From assembly GCA_021234155.1 (NCBI GenBank), contig JAJEKV010000035.1:10916407-10980406 (forward strand): DNA of 64,000 nt, in the 5' to 3' direction. Positions 1-10,545 of the stretch are shown here, piece by piece. A program made the position numbers and the translations under genes. Numbering within the stretch: position 1 is the stretch's first letter; each line of letters begins with the position of its first letter. The notes below the pieces were generated by a model. It was not told where the DNA came from and did no database searches. It saw only the letters and a list, made by a program, of their open reading frames with translations. Source of the stretch: Isoetes taiwanensis. Taxonomy: Eukaryota > Streptophyta > Lycopodiopsida > Isoetales > Isoetaceae.

Positions 1-25
1 GGTCTGGCTTCTGTGCTGCAGTCAC
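1..25 (-). repeat. Edge of LTR of gag-only retroelement (alpha copy)
   Basis: These bases match the start of the complete LTR at 26,232-27,058 and are followed by the same polypurine-like stretch (read on the minus strand as TAGAAGGGGGCA). The rest of this LTR lies outside the window. Confidence 0.5.
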
Positions 26-156
26 AGTTGCCCCCTTCTAAACTCTAGAGCAACATTCATTTGAAAAAAAACTTTCATTATCTCAAACCAAATGAATACA
101 ATGCTCAGACCATTCAACAAACACATGTCTACACAGACGTTTTACTTTACTTATCT

Positions 157-1349
157 TTACCCACAGCCGATTTGAAGCCGACTTCTTTCATAGGCTTCCG
201 CCTTTTCTTTGTCAAACTTAGCATGGGAACTTTCAGGAACTTCTTCTGCAACACGAACATGGGCAACCTGCGCAGATGTTTGGGCTTTTGCTCTGGTATG
301 CTCCTTTGGTTGCTTAGGATCCCCTTTGGATATAACTTTTGGACACTGATTCTTATAGTGAGGACCTTCACATATAAAACATCCTCCTGGGGGCGCTTTT
401 GCCTGCCCTTTGGCCATCCCCCATTCTCCATTGGTACGGGTTTCATCATTGCTAAGCAAGGCACTTACTCGGTACCTCTTATTCTCTCTTTCAGATACCT
501 TGCCATTATCTGGCTTAAAGTTCTTCTCTTGAGGGTACCCCTCCCAAATGTCATACCGCACTATATTAGGATTGAGTTTCATCTCTGCGGCTTCAGCCTT
601 TCGCATCGCTTCATCAATAGTCAATGGTTCTGCAAAGCATAGCTCTGCATATAACGGGTCTCTTAGTCCAGCTACAAATTTTCGCGTCATTTCACTTTCA
701 GATAGTCCTCCTAGCTGCAATTCTCCCATCCGTACCGCTAAATAGGAGAACTTGGAGTAAAAATGATGTACCGATTCATGTTCCCCTTTCTTAAAATGAT
801 CCCACTGTCTTTTAAGATCAGGATAATAATTTGCATGCAAGTTATGCGATTCGAATGCTTTTCTAAAAGCTGCCCAGGTTTTTATCTGAGGAAATAATTT
901 CTTCCGTCCTTGCCACCATATTCTGGTTACGTCAGTTAAATATTTGTCCATGGCTTGCAATTTCTGCTCCTCCGTAGCTTTGACTCTTTCAAAAAAACTT
1001 TCCCAACTTTCCAAGAATCCCAAAACTGCTGGTACTCCGTTTATCTCCTGCATATGACGGCATTCCTTCTACCTTCTCCAACCATTTAATTCGACTGGTC
1101 TTGACATTGGAGGCTGTAGTAGGAGAATCAAGTGGTGGTGGAGTAACTGTTTGGCACACTTGCAGGCAAACGAGGCTGTTGGAATATGTCTGGCAAATAC
1201 CCATACAGAATTGCTATATATTCAAGTTTCCTTTGATTTTCCTCAAAACTGGAAGATGTAGGCATGCCAATCTGAACGGCAATCTGCGCAGCAACATTTA
1301 TGGCTTGATTATACTGAGCTACAAGAAGATTTGTTCTGGGCCATTTCAC
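157..1349 (-). pseudogene. Retrotransposon Gag polyprotein, alpha copy (frameshifted)
   Basis: This is a capsid-nucleocapsid protein of an LTR retroelement. The reading frame begins at a Met at 1349 (MKWPRTNLLVAQYN...), just inside the primer-binding site, and changes frame twice (about 1,130-1,200 and 1,000-1,055). The central part has the retrotrans_gag signature (RIWWQGRKKLFPQIKTW, then FRKAF, then GEHESVHHFYSKFSYLA). The C-terminal part has one CCHC zinc knuckle, CFICEGPHYKNQC at 341-385, with the CX2CX3HX4C spacing seen in plant Ty3/gypsy Gag proteins. No protease or polymerase follows before the LTR. The beta copy at 27,189-28,592 is nearly identical, and differences at 1,015-1,060 explain the break. 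Gag packages element RNA in cytoplasmic particles. Assignment to Gag is firm; the superfamily is inferred. Confidence 0.85.
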
Positions 1350-1367
1350 AGGATCTTAGGATGTCAC

Positions 1368-1380
1368 AGCTCTGACACCA
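1368..1380 (-). promoter_or_regulatory. Primer-binding site, initiator tRNA-Met type (alpha)
   Basis: The minus strand reads TGGTGTCAGAGCT, one base away from the common plant PBS TGGTATCAGAGC. It lies between the LTR end (1,386) and the Gag start (1,349), the expected place for priming minus-strand DNA synthesis. Confidence 0.7.
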
Positions 1381-1385
1381 CTTAA

Positions 1386-1514
1386 TACAAACGGTCGTCT
1401 CTATCTGCAAAACTAGCAGTCACGGTTAGTCAAAACAACCTGGAAACTCCAGATCAAGTTCTCTCGGCACAACTTCTCCACCCAACCGGGCTCTGATTTG
1501 CAAACATGGCAAGA
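1386..1514 (-). repeat. LTR fragment, part 1 (alpha)
   Basis: It aligns with 26,232-26,359 of the complete LTR and with 28,634-28,764 of the beta copy. It is cut at 1,514 by an inserted element that begins near AATATGTAGCA. The LTR resumes at 7,889. Confidence 0.7.
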
Positions 1515-1692
1515 ATATGTAGCACAATAACAGGGGGTTACTTTTAGATTTTTATACGTTTTTTCACATGGTTTTTCTATGATTTCGTTGTTGTATTCGT
1601 TGAGGTGTACTAAATAGTATTTCTAGAGTGCACCCTTTATGGGCCGTTGATTTTCGTTGGTTGGAACAATCCGAGGGTTGTTGTCTTTCTCT

Positions 1693-1876
1693 GCATGTGT
1701 TTGTGCATGAACACTGCGCATGTGTATGCATGTGCACATGCATGTGCATGTGCATGTGCATGTGCATGTGCATGTGCATGTATATGCATGTGCATGTGTA
1801 TTGTGCATGTGCAAGTGCAAGTGCAAGTGCATGTGCATGTGTGCATGTGTGTGCATGTGTGCATATGCATGTGTAC
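1693..1876. repeat. (TGCATG)n hexanucleotide simple repeat
   Basis: About 180 bp of near-perfect GTGCAT / TGCATG units with drift to GTGCAAGTGCAAG. It is alternating purine-pyrimidine and so potentially Z-DNA-forming. It opens translation in every frame as Cys/Met/His strings, which are not real proteins. Confidence 0.9.
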
Positions 1877-2633
1877 TTGCACTCTTGGATTCTTATTGCC
1901 GGAGTGGATTTTACTACCACGAGATAGATTTTTTGCTCACACTTACAAAGGTATTTGTTTTTTAATGTTTCTTCAGTTAGCGTAATGTTTTTTTTTACAA
2001 GAAATTGGTTTTCTGATTCTACAATGTAGTGCTGCAAAACTCCCTTTTGTTTCCTTCCTAAGATTTGCTGCAGATTCAAGTTTAGGCCCTCTGTTTGCTT
2101 CCAACTCTTGGATATTCCTGGCTGCCGGATTGTTCATAGCAGCCAGCCTTTAGTTTCAATCAACAAACAGATTCTTATGCACACAACAGGCGGATTATTC
2201 CACGCCCTTTTTTATGTCACCTTGGATCCCCAAACAATGGCCACAAGAATGCATTTATATTATAGGTTTGGAACTTTAATCGAACCATAAGGTGAATCAT
2301 GCATTACCTTTAAGCTAGAGATGGAGCATCCAAAATCATATGGATTGATAAACAATGGTGTCATTGTGAAAGAGAAATAGTTGTAGCGGAAGTAACAATA
2401 TGTAGCATAATAACATGGGGTTTTCTTTGTGTTGCAAACTTTATGACTTTCAGAATAATGGGATCAATCTGCTCTATCTTTATGGTAATTTTTACTTATG
2501 TTCTATTTGTTTTATTGTGATCAAATTCAAAAGCTACAGGTGATGAAATCCTCAAATGAATTTTAGTTTTTTTTTTTTTTATGGTTTGAATTCTAAAATT
2601 TTTATCACCCCTGGGAGGGGTGATGTCCCTAAG
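1877..2633. other. No gene seen; internal sequence of element A
   Basis: AT-rich DNA without a recognisable coding region. Near 2,395-2,450 another terminus-like copy (CAATATGTAGCATAATAACA) appears, which suggests nested or rearranged ends of the same family. Confidence 0.5.
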
Positions 2634-3304
2634 GCCCCGAAGGGGCCAAAAATTTTTTTTGCAACACAAACCATTAACATCCAACATATAAAAATTAAAT
2701 CCCCCAACACATAACAACCATTGACATTAACAACCAACACATAACTACCATTGACATTAATTAACACAATCATTGGGTCCAGCACATTTAAATTAAAATC
2801 CCCCTTAAACCCCCTTTGGTTTGGGTGCATATTCACACGGGGGGTGACGTAGGTCAGCGAGAGCCCTCATAATTGTATTTTTTTAACGTATAACACAAAC
2901 CATTACATTACACGCATTAAAATTAAATTCCCCTTAAACCCCTTTGGTTTGGGTGCATATTCACCGGGGTGACTCGGGCATCGAGTGCTGTTGGATAGGC
3001 ATATTCGCCCCTTATTCCTTAATCTACACCGTACGTAAAGTTCCTCATTTGTGGGGTATGCAAGTACAAGATTTTCTATACTGTATAATAAGATTCGCAA
3101 AATACTATAAGATTTCAACCGGAATACTATATGGTGCTGATTTCGTACGTGCAAAATACAATTATGAGGGCTCTCACCGCCCCTCGCCACCCCCCCTCGT
3201 GAATATGCACCCAAACCAAAGGGGGTTTAAGGGGAATTTAATTTTAATGCGTGTAATGTAATGGTTTGTGTTATAATGTTAAAAAATTTTTGCCTTCTTG
3301 GGGC
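2634..3304. mobile_element. Long-inverted-repeat element, family M, copy 1
   Basis: The left end GGCCCCGAAGGGGCC leads into a stretch ending in CCCCTTTGGTTTGGGTGCAT (two nested copies, at ~2,808 and ~2,936). The right side has the reverse complement (ATGCACCCAAACCAAAGGGG) and ends near CTTCTTGGGGCC. The ~240 bp core contains AAAGTTCCTCATTTGTGGGG. The same family recurs at 5,433-5,763, 7,585-7,888, 31,130-31,500 and 34,968-35,310. It has no coding capacity and is a non-autonomous, MITE-like repeat. Confidence 0.65.
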
Positions 3305-3917
3305 CAAAACAAACAATGTTACATGACACTTGGATGAGTAGATATTGCGAATATAAGCAAAACAAAACAAAACAAGTGTACATTTAGAATAGATAATGAG
3401 AAGAGCAACTGCAATTTTTGGAATAGTTGTGCATCCAATTCATCTGTATGAAATTCCTGGGTGGAGCGATAGCTTTGGTCTGGAATTTGAACCCAAAGTT
3501 AACCATCCATCATGATATGAGTTGTTTACAGTGCTACATAACATAACAGGGCTGGTCCATTGCGGCAAAATATAGTGTTTGAAGCTTCATTGTTGCATAG
3601 AATATGTCTTAGGAGAACAAACAATAATACAATTAATATCATCCATTTATTTGCAAAGAAATAATGAAAGCTACACTTACTACTGGATATGTAGCACAAT
3701 TGTGGCCTAATATATTGGAGTTGAAAAGCATAATACAAAAATTACCACGATACAATCCAGTTATTGCATGTCGCGTGAAAGCCTCAAATTAATTATTATA
3801 AAGAAGAAAAATAGGTGTTGCATACCAGGTAGAATCCAGATCTTTCCCTTCGCAAATATGTGGCTTTCCAAGGCATGTCTGATTCTCTGTACAGTAAAAA
3901 AGATTCTATGATTTTTG
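3305..3917. other. No gene seen; AT-rich
   Basis: AT-rich spacer within element A with no recognisable domain or repeat beyond an A/C-rich stretch near 3,355. It may hold introns or 3' flank of the captured gene on the minus strand just to the right. Confidence 0.4.
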
Positions 3918-5081
3918 TCAAACTGCAAAATTTCCCCTTTGAACAAATGTTCTCAAGCATATTAGACGTGCAAGATCCTCCATAGAATCCATTCCTGCCC
4001 TCAAGTCTTCTTCATTTCTTTCCAGCATACACTCGTATGATTGCCACATTGATATCCATACTTTCTTCTTTACTAAAGAAGCTGCAAATCCACGAAGCCC
4101 AGCACTACCTAGCAAAACAAGATGCCCTCTATAAACTGAACCATCTACCTGATGGCTTCTCCAAACTGAGCATATCCATTAGGTTATGCATGTCTCCATT
4201 TTTTTAACATAATGAAACACATGAACTATAAGATTTGAAAGGACAATGCATGGAGTCGTAATGAACAGGTTCTGAATAGGTTCTGAATCGACCAAATAGG
4301 GATAGAAAAATGTGGTACAATTTTTTTTACCAGCAAGGTGACCACTATCTGATTTTAATACAGTTCCCCTCTCAAGCCCATCTCCGATCGACTCAAGCAA
4401 GAGCATTTCGCTCATCTTCTCCTCCTGCACAAAGCCCATATGGCGGTTTCAGATCAGGAGCCTTGTTTTGTTTGAACGTTTTACAATGTGGGATAAACAG
4501 AACTCAATGTTGATAATATCATTTCTGGAGTAAAAATAAGAGGTTCTTACCAAGCTACAAATATTTGAATATCTTCATCCTGGGCAAATGCGAGTCCGCA
4601 TGATATAAGTGCGAAAATGGCCCAACCATAACCCAACAGAAATGAAAGCGAAAGGCAGATCCGATGTGTAAAGCATTCGCAGATCAAAAAAACAGATCCG
4701 ATTTTGTGACTTGCACATTATTTCGATGAGTCCAAGTCTCTTGCCAAATGGTAAAAGGCATCGAGCACACAGTAAATTCGTAGCTCCCTTTGTATTTGTC
4801 TAAAAACATTTTGAAAAGCAAGCTTACCCGGCAAAGCATATTTGAAATGGCTCCAAATCCCTAACTAGTTATTGTGAATCGGTCAAGGGCTTTTGTGCCA
4901 TCGATTTGTACCGGATAAATTCATGTATGCACGGTGGATCATCCTCTTGCATGTCACGTTGCTTCAGCCATACCATATGAACAAACATGCGGTTTCTTCC
5001 GTGGATATAACCACATACAAAGGGGAAGGACGGAAACGCAAGATGAATTAGAGAAAAAGGCGGAGATGAAGACATGCCCAA
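3918..5081 (-). pseudogene. Captured host-gene fragment, unidentified, several exons
   Basis: Three minus-strand coding blocks look like exons. Block 1 (about 5,081-4,835) starts MGMSSSPPFSLIHLAF and ends at a CCG|GTAAGC donor. Block 2 (4,439 to about 4,330) includes FVQEEKMSEMLLLESIGDG and ends before a G|GTAAAA donor. Block 3 starts after TTTTGCTAG at about 4,112 and reads GLRGFAASLVKKKVWISMWQ then RNEEDLRAGMDSMEDLARL. Upstream, 5,130-5,260 resembles a plant 5' leader (repeated CCCTAG/CCCTAAA). I do not recognise the protein. Position inside inverted repeats suggests gene capture. Exon limits are inference. Confidence 0.4.
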
Positions 5082-5432
5082 AAGGGAATGGCATTATGGG
5101 CATCTTTTAAACAGAGCCGGGTACCATAAAGAGGCATGGATTCGCCATAGCTGACCCATATCAACGCCGGATCTTCCGAGGAATTTCTCGAACCGCTGCT
5201 CATGCATCCTAGCCCTAGATATTAAACCCTAGAAATGAACCCTAAAAATAATGGGAGGATATTCACAACCAGCACAAAAAAACCCCTTTTCTAAAATCAA
5301 TGGCTAACAAAAGGTTGCACTCTAGAAATACTCTTTAGTACACCTGGATGAATACGGCCACCAAATCATATGAAAACCTTAGAGAAAACAGTATAAAAAC
5401 ATAAAAAAAACCCCCTGTTATAATGCTACATA

Positions 5433-5763
5433 TTAGTATCCCGCTTGAAATCTTATAGTATTTTGCGAATCTTGTTATACAGTATAGCAAATTTTGTACT
5501 TGCATACCCCACAAACGAGGAACTTTACGTACGGTATAGATTAAGGAATAAGGGGTGAATATGCCTATCCAACAGCTCTCGTTGCCCGGAGTCACCCCCC
5601 ATGTGAATATGCACCCAAACCAAAGGGGGTTTAAGGGGGATTTTAATTTAAATGTGCTGGACCCAATGGTTGTGTTAATTAATGTCAATGGTAGTTATGT
5701 GTTGGTTGTTAATGTCAATGGTTGTTATGTGTTGGGGGATTTAATTTTTATATGTTGGATGCT
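5433..5763. mobile_element. Family M element, copy 2 (partial, inverted)
   Basis: It contains the reverse complement of the family M core (CCCCACAAACGAGGAACTTT) followed by ATGCACCCAAACCAAAGGGG and the TTTAATTTAAATGTGCTGGAC arm, matching 2,690-3,200. It abuts the right end of element A at 5,432. Confidence 0.6.
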
Positions 5764-5890
5764 TTTGTATTTTTGTACGTTTTTCCCTAAGGTTTTTATA
5801 TGATTTCTTGGTGTATTGTCGTGGATGTACTAATGCGTACATCTAGAGTGCGCATACACATTTCTTATTTTTTATGGCACTTGCCAATGG
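5764..5890. repeat. Inverted-repeat arm, start of the shared pyruvate-kinase block
   Basis: It is almost identical to 28,790-28,920 and homologous to the arms at 1,545-1,640 and 33,455-33,560. The block shared between alpha and beta (5,764-7,290 versus 28,790-30,297) starts here. Confidence 0.6.
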
Positions 5891-6509
5891 TTTAACCCCT
5901 TAAAAGGAAAAAAAAAAAACCCAATTCATATTCATCGCATGCAAATCTGGAGAGGTTTTGCTTTAGGGTTTGCTTTAGGTTTTTGCTTTAGGTTTTGCCG
6001 GAATTGCCATAGCCAGCACACCTCGGCATCAATCTCCAAAAAAAATTTCGAATTTTTTAGACTCCAACTCGTCTTTTTAGGGAGGCCGGGATCTATTTCT
6101 TCGATTCTCGTTCTCAAATAGTCAATCACTTTTTGATTCAAGCAATACTGAGTTGAGATAATCCATTCCATCCCATCGGCTATGCCGTTACTGTCCGGGG
6201 CCCAACTTAACGTCTTGTTTTTAAATGAAAAGTACTCAATTACAAATCCTATTTATGATTCGAGGCTTTTTGATCCCATCCGGCCAGGGTAGCTCAAAGG
6301 CAATTTCTCTGCTATTTATCGTGATGGATCCACGTAGAACAAGACGAGAGAGAAAAAAACGAATTTCTCCTATTGACGACTTCGGGTATGTATGCATGTT
6401 AAACTTGCTTTATTAGGAAAGATCTCTTTTGCTAAATCATTGGGTGGATGTCCGCTTGGTACATTTCCGGCTGGGCCATATGGTGTTGAATTTTGTAAAT
6501 GGTTGTGCG

Positions 6510-7044
6510 GTCATGTTGGACACAAAAGGACCGTGAGCTTTGGGTTACCAATGAAGATGAAATTTCAATCACCCTAGAAACGGGGATCGTTGGTAACTAA
6601 CACCGGAACCGCAGGATAAGGAATTATCGGCAAGTGTGTTTGCATTGAGTTACCAAGATTTTGCAAGATTTTGCAAGTGTAAGCAGACCTAAGTATGATT
6701 TAGATACGTTCATGTTATATACACTAACTACTCAAAGAAACTTGTGCAGACTGCATCAGTGGGTGATACAGTTTTTCTCGGTCAGTGTCTACAGGAAATG
6801 AGACAACCTCGGCATGGCTCTAGGTCGTATTGATCTTTTGTCATTTGTTTTAGTATTACTTGGACAATTGAATTTAGCAATAGCTTGATTTAGCCCCTAT
6901 ATAATTGTGCAGGTTTTTGGATAACATGCAAGGATGTCATTTGCAAGGCAAAAAACAGTGCAACACTCTCACAGGGAATCTATTCAGTGTTCATCCTACA
7001 CAAGCCTGTATTGGCCTACCAACGTGCTTGAAGACGACAAAAAG
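6510..7044 (+). pseudogene. Captured cytosolic pyruvate kinase fragment (alpha copy)
   Basis: Three exon-like blocks separated by GT-AG introns. Exon a (about 6,510-6,678) encodes MLDTKGP followed by a B-domain stretch. Exon b (6,750-6,823) encodes VGDTVFLGQC and TGNETTSAWL. Exon c (6,913-7,044) encodes KAKNSATLTGNLFSVHP and GLPT before an AAG|GT donor. Order and spacing match the B domain of plant cytosolic pyruvate kinase (phosphoenolpyruvate to pyruvate in glycolysis). Most of the enzyme is missing, so it cannot be active. Exon a differs from the beta copy (29,518-30,048) mostly at CAG/CTG sites. Upstream, 5,891-6,509 is shared leader-like sequence with no domain I recognise. Confidence 0.7.
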
Positions 7045-7584
7045 GTTGGAAGATGTTACATGCATCATATAAAGACTTGAATTGCTGCACTTTCATTTAC
7101 TTACAAGAAAATGCATGTTGTTTGTTTTAAAGCTGTACTTTATCTATCTTCGTGTTCTTTCTTTTACTTGGAAAACATTAGTTTTCTTATAATGCATTAA
7201 GTGCTTCTAAATTTAGTTAATCATATATGCATTCCATGCAGATAATTTTGACATGGGGTTTGCGGAATTATGTTAATTTTGTTTCATTATCATATGCAAG
7301 AAACACAGAAGATATCAAAATGGTATATTTACAATCAACTTTGCTTCTTGTCTATGAGTTGTATTATGTGGGCTATTGGTGAAAGATCTATACATGATTT
7401 CTGTAGGCAAGAGCATTGCTCTTGGGGCTGTTTAGATCTACCGAATATGATAAGTCGTGCTCTTAATGCATGCAATGGGAAAACACTGTGCATTGCTCTT
7501 GGGGCTGTTTAGATCCACCCTATGATAAGTCATTTTCTCCCATTCGTTGAACGCTTTGTATGGAACTAGATGTTTTCCCTAAGG
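7045..7584. other. No gene; shared block tail and hAT empty site
   Basis: Intron-like and flanking sequence shared with beta (30,049-30,297, then 34,030-34,967). Positions 7,354-7,361 (ATGAGTTG) are the unoccupied site for the hAT-like insertion found at 34,098-34,745. The phrase CATTGCTCTTGGGGCTGTTT occurs twice (about 7,413 and 7,492). Confidence 0.6.
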
Positions 7585-7888
7585 GCCCGAATTTTTTTTT
7601 TTTTTAATATAGCAACCAACAACTACCATTAACATTAACTTAAACCATTGCACAAGTGTTTCTAATGTTATTACATTCATAAGTGTTTGTAAAAATAGTA
7701 CGTGAAGTTATGCCATCCTTAGTACCCAAACGCCTTTATTAGGGCTCGAAGCGCCCAATTAACAACCAACACATCACTACAATCAACATTATTTAACATA
7801 AACCATTGCATTCAACACATTTAAATTAACATCCCCCTAAAACCCCCTTTGGTTTGGGTGCATATTCACACGGGGGGTTACGTAGGGC
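7585..7888. mobile_element. Family M element, copy 3 (partial)
   Basis: It starts with a CCCTAAGGGCCCGAA end and a poly-T, and finishes with CCCCCTTTGGTTTGGGTGCA and TTCACACGGGGGG. It is nearly identical to 34,968-35,310. The opposite arm is absent, so it is a half element. Confidence 0.6.
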
Positions 7889-8163
7889 AATCAGACTTCT
7901 ATCACATGCAAATACTTCCGGCTTCCATCTTATATCCTCTTCATACCTTTTCTAAAAGGCTTTGCCTTTATCTATTTTTACTCCAGCTATCTAATTCGGC
8001 CATCTCAGGGCCTTTTCTGCTAAAAGTTAGCAGGTTCCGGGATGATCCCTGGATCTGCTCCGAGTCGGTAGTTCCATTTGCTGCTGGTCGCTACAGTTGT
8101 AGCGGCTTTTTTTCTTTAGTTTTTAACATTTTAATATTTCAATGGTTCCCTTTATTTTAATTA
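7889..8163 (-). repeat. LTR fragment, part 2 (alpha)
   Basis: It aligns with 26,487-26,762 of the complete LTR, from AATCAGACTTCTATCAC to TTTATTTTAATTA. It contains a minus-strand TATAAG box (near 7,930). The LTR stops exactly where the Helitron CTAG end begins. Confidence 0.75.
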
Positions 8164-8192
8164 CTAGAAACGCGTGCCCGGCGATGCCGGGC
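8164..8192 (-). mobile_element. Helitron 3' terminus (alpha): hairpin plus CTAG
   Basis: On the minus strand the sequence is a 7 bp stem / 3 nt loop hairpin (GCCCGGC-ATC-GCCGGGC), an 8-base spacer, and CTAG, followed by host T. This is the canonical plant Helitron 3' end inserted between A and T. The intact LTR shows the empty site at 26,762/26,763 (AATTA|TAAC). An identical end is at 35,584-35,612. The body lies to the right. No Rep/helicase gene is visible, so it is non-autonomous. Confidence 0.75.
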
Positions 8193-8720
8193 ATTAGTCA
8201 TGGACATGTAGAATGAATAGTTGTATTGGAGTTTATAGGTGGAACTTCCACTGTGGAAGTTTCTTTGTATTATCCATCCTTCCAAAAATTGTACTTGATA
8301 AATATATAACTTGGCTACTCTATTGTCATCTTTACATCAAAAACCAAGTCAGTCCATGTCAATTTCTGCATCTAAACTACACAATCATGAATGTTAAGAA
8401 TCATGCAATTCAACTGCGCAGTGAGATATCAATTCATCTTAACATTTTTGTTGGCAACATACTTTGGTGCTTAAATGGTCTCATGCATGGTCTTTCAAGG
8501 CACATGAATGGTCTCACTTACCACATTGTACAACTAAGCAATGGTACAAATTGTCGCAAAATGTATATAAAATCTAAATGTGGCAATGCAAAGATCTCAA
8601 AATGCTAAATTATGAGGCGATAAGCTAAAGTTGACTACAATGTGCTTTTAGCTTTAAAAAAAAGAGCCTTAGGACCATGGGTAGAAGATGTATTGTGTAA
8701 GGTATGCAACTTCGGGGAGG
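8193..8720. other. Helitron-adjacent region W; no recognised gene
   Basis: The sequence is shared with beta, where it is split by E2 (35,613-35,856 and 44,298-44,577). The longest plus-strand frame (8,213-8,608, 131 aa) is mirrored in beta but resembles no family I know. TTCA at 8,433-8,436 is the empty site of E2. Confidence 0.5.
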
Positions 8721-8978
8721 CGGGGATAGGTTAAGACGTATGAAATCTAAATTTTGACGTGATAAAGTTAAAAAAATCACGATTTTACATATTTTTTTTT
8801 CGCCGCCCGAAAAAAAAGAAATTTTCGTCTGTGAAACCTTCCTTTTTTTTTTTTGTTTAGGTTCGTTATCACGAAAACCTTACGTTTCGTGTCTTGTGAA
8901 AAAGCTTCGCCCTTGGTTTTCAAATTTCAAATTCGTAAAAAATATATATATATATATTTTTTTTGGCTACCCGCTTTA
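8721..8978. mobile_element. hAT-like palindromic element P, left part (alpha)
   Basis: It starts CGGGGATAGGTT, matching the CAGGGATAGGTTC terminus of the beta copy at 44,578 (with a CAG-to-CG difference), and continues through the same T/A-rich interior to GGCTACCCGCTTTA, where E1 interrupts it. Confidence 0.55.
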
Positions 8979-8984
8979 AGCACA

Positions 8985-9880
8985 ATTTCATTATAATGGG
9001 AAAATTTTTAGTAAACTGGAATTTTTTTATTATGGGGGTTGTATAGACCTTATGCAGGGGTTGTATACACGTGTACGATTACCACGTATCATAGACCTTT
9101 ATGGGGTTCTATACACGTCGCGCATGCCGTGTATCATACATACATGAATATTTAGAGAACATAATAACACTCGGTATCATATACCAACTTCCAAACACAA
9201 TAGAGACCAAAGTATGAACTATGTATGTCCCTAGTAACCTTCCCCGTGTTCCTAACCCCTTCCCCTTCCCCCTTCCCTTCGCTGCGAGGTCTAACCCACG
9301 ATCCGGGTTAGGAGTCAAGAGCTCACGCCATCCCATGCTGATTCTTCCCACCATATGGGGTACCTAGTCATTAGAAAAAAGTAATTCCACAGATAATACT
9401 CACGGAAGAAGAGCGACCTAACTCCACAAAACCGTTGTACTCATTGTAGTACACCCTAATAAGGCCATACATCCGTCCCCTTAGAAATTTCATGAATGAA
9501 CTCGATATGTATGCATCCGTGAGAGTGTGCTAAATATCCAAAGACGAAGAAGAGGCCTCAATTGTCGTGTAGCATCTCGGCCCGCATAAGGAGGGGGTTC
9601 AAGCATTCCCCTCATTGCAAGTCTCCTATAACATTCTGGATGGATTAATTTCCATCAGTGGCTCATGACCACAATCAAATCGCCTGCATGAAGTTGATCA
9701 ACTCCATTGTAAGCTCCTTGGTGGGACTGTGGGCGCAACCTCCACTCCAAGAAATGGTCCCATAGCTCATCCATTCCAGTCCGCATTTAATGCCCGGGGT
9801 ATGCTTGCGTGCCTTCCGAGTAGCCCAGGGAGGATTGGGTCCAATCATTTAAAAAGCAAGCAAGGATCACCGACGAGCAA
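8985..9880. other. E1 left subterminal region; no gene seen
   Basis: It contains repeated TATACACG / CGTGTAT motifs as inverted pairs (about 9,065-9,140: GTATACACGTGTAC, CTATACACG, CGTGTATCATAC), plausible subterminal protein-binding sites. The remainder lacks a recognisable coding region. Confidence 0.45.
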
Positions 9881-10380
9881 GGAACACGGAGCGAGCAAGT
9901 AGCAAGTTCAAGAGCAAGCAACAAGATCAAGTAGCAGGGAGCACGGAATGAAGTAGCAAGGAACAAGGATCAAGATCAAGTAGCAAGATGCAATGAACAA
10001 GGAAGATCAAGTAGCAAGAAGATCAAGGAACAAGGAAGATCAAGGAGCAAGAAGCAAGGATCAAGATCAAGTAGCAAGGAACAAGATCAAGTAGCAAGAT
10101 CAAGAGCAAGGAACAAGATCAAGTAGGAAGGAGCACGGAATGAAGTAGCAAGGAACAAGGATCAAGATCAAGTAGCAAAGAGTAAGATCAAGAGCAAGGA
10201 ACAAGATCAAGTAGGAAGGAGCACGGAATGAAGTAGCAAGGAACAAGGATCAAGATCAAGTAGCCGTAAGCAATGAACAAGGAAGATCAAGTAGCAAGAA
10301 GATCAAGGAACAAGGAAGATCAAGTAGCAAGAAGATCAAGGAACAAGGAATATGAAGGAGCAAGAAGCAAGGATGAAAAG
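9880..10380. repeat. Irregular AAGATCAAGTAGCAAGGAACAAGG minisatellite
   Basis: About 500 bp is built from shuffled 5-10 bp words (AGCAAG, GATCAAG, GTAGCAAG, GAACAAG). A longer unit of roughly 95 bp containing GGAGCACGGAATGAAGTAGC recurs three times (near 9,940, 10,130, 10,220). It is strongly purine-biased on the plus strand and not coding. Confidence 0.85.
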
Positions 10381-10404
10381 TGAGAAGTGAAAACAAGGTA
10401 AAAG

Positions 10405-10545
10405 AATTTATAGCTACTTAATCCAATAATGTTGAAGTATAATACCAATAATGTTGAAGTATAATACCAATAATGCCGACGATAATACCAATAATGCTCA
10501 CGATAATACCAATAATGCTGAAGTATTATACCAATAATTCTATAA
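10405..10545. repeat. ~22 bp tandem repeat AATACCAATAATG...
   Basis: Six or so units of AATACCAATAATG + TTGAAGTAT / CCGACGAT / CTCACGAT lie in tandem next to the preceding minisatellite. It is A/T-rich, between the transposase 3' end and the E1 left terminus. Confidence 0.85.

Larger units (their letters stand above)
1515..5432. mobile_element. Composite bounded by ~115 bp inverted repeats (element A)
   Basis: The left end (about 1,512-1,640) begins AATATGTAGCACAATAACAG and runs to TTTCTAGAGTGCACC. An inverted copy lies at about 5,290-5,432 (GCACTCTAGAAATACTC ... CCCCCTGTTATAATGCTACATATT). Similar ends occur at 2,395, 5,764, 28,765, 33,455-33,592 and 34,010. Long inverted repeats around captured exons recall Pack-type Mutator elements, but I find no convincing target duplication, so the superfamily is open. 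Inside lie a simple repeat, a nested element and an unidentified spliced gene fragment. Confidence 0.5.

Noticed and set aside
61-642. Plus-strand 193-codon frame, repeated at 27,093-27,749
   Set aside because: It is the antisense shadow of the Gag gene, which has recognisable domains on the minus strand.
1627-1985. Open frames made of Cys/Met/His repeats
   Set aside because: They are translations of the TGCATG simple repeat in several frames on both strands.
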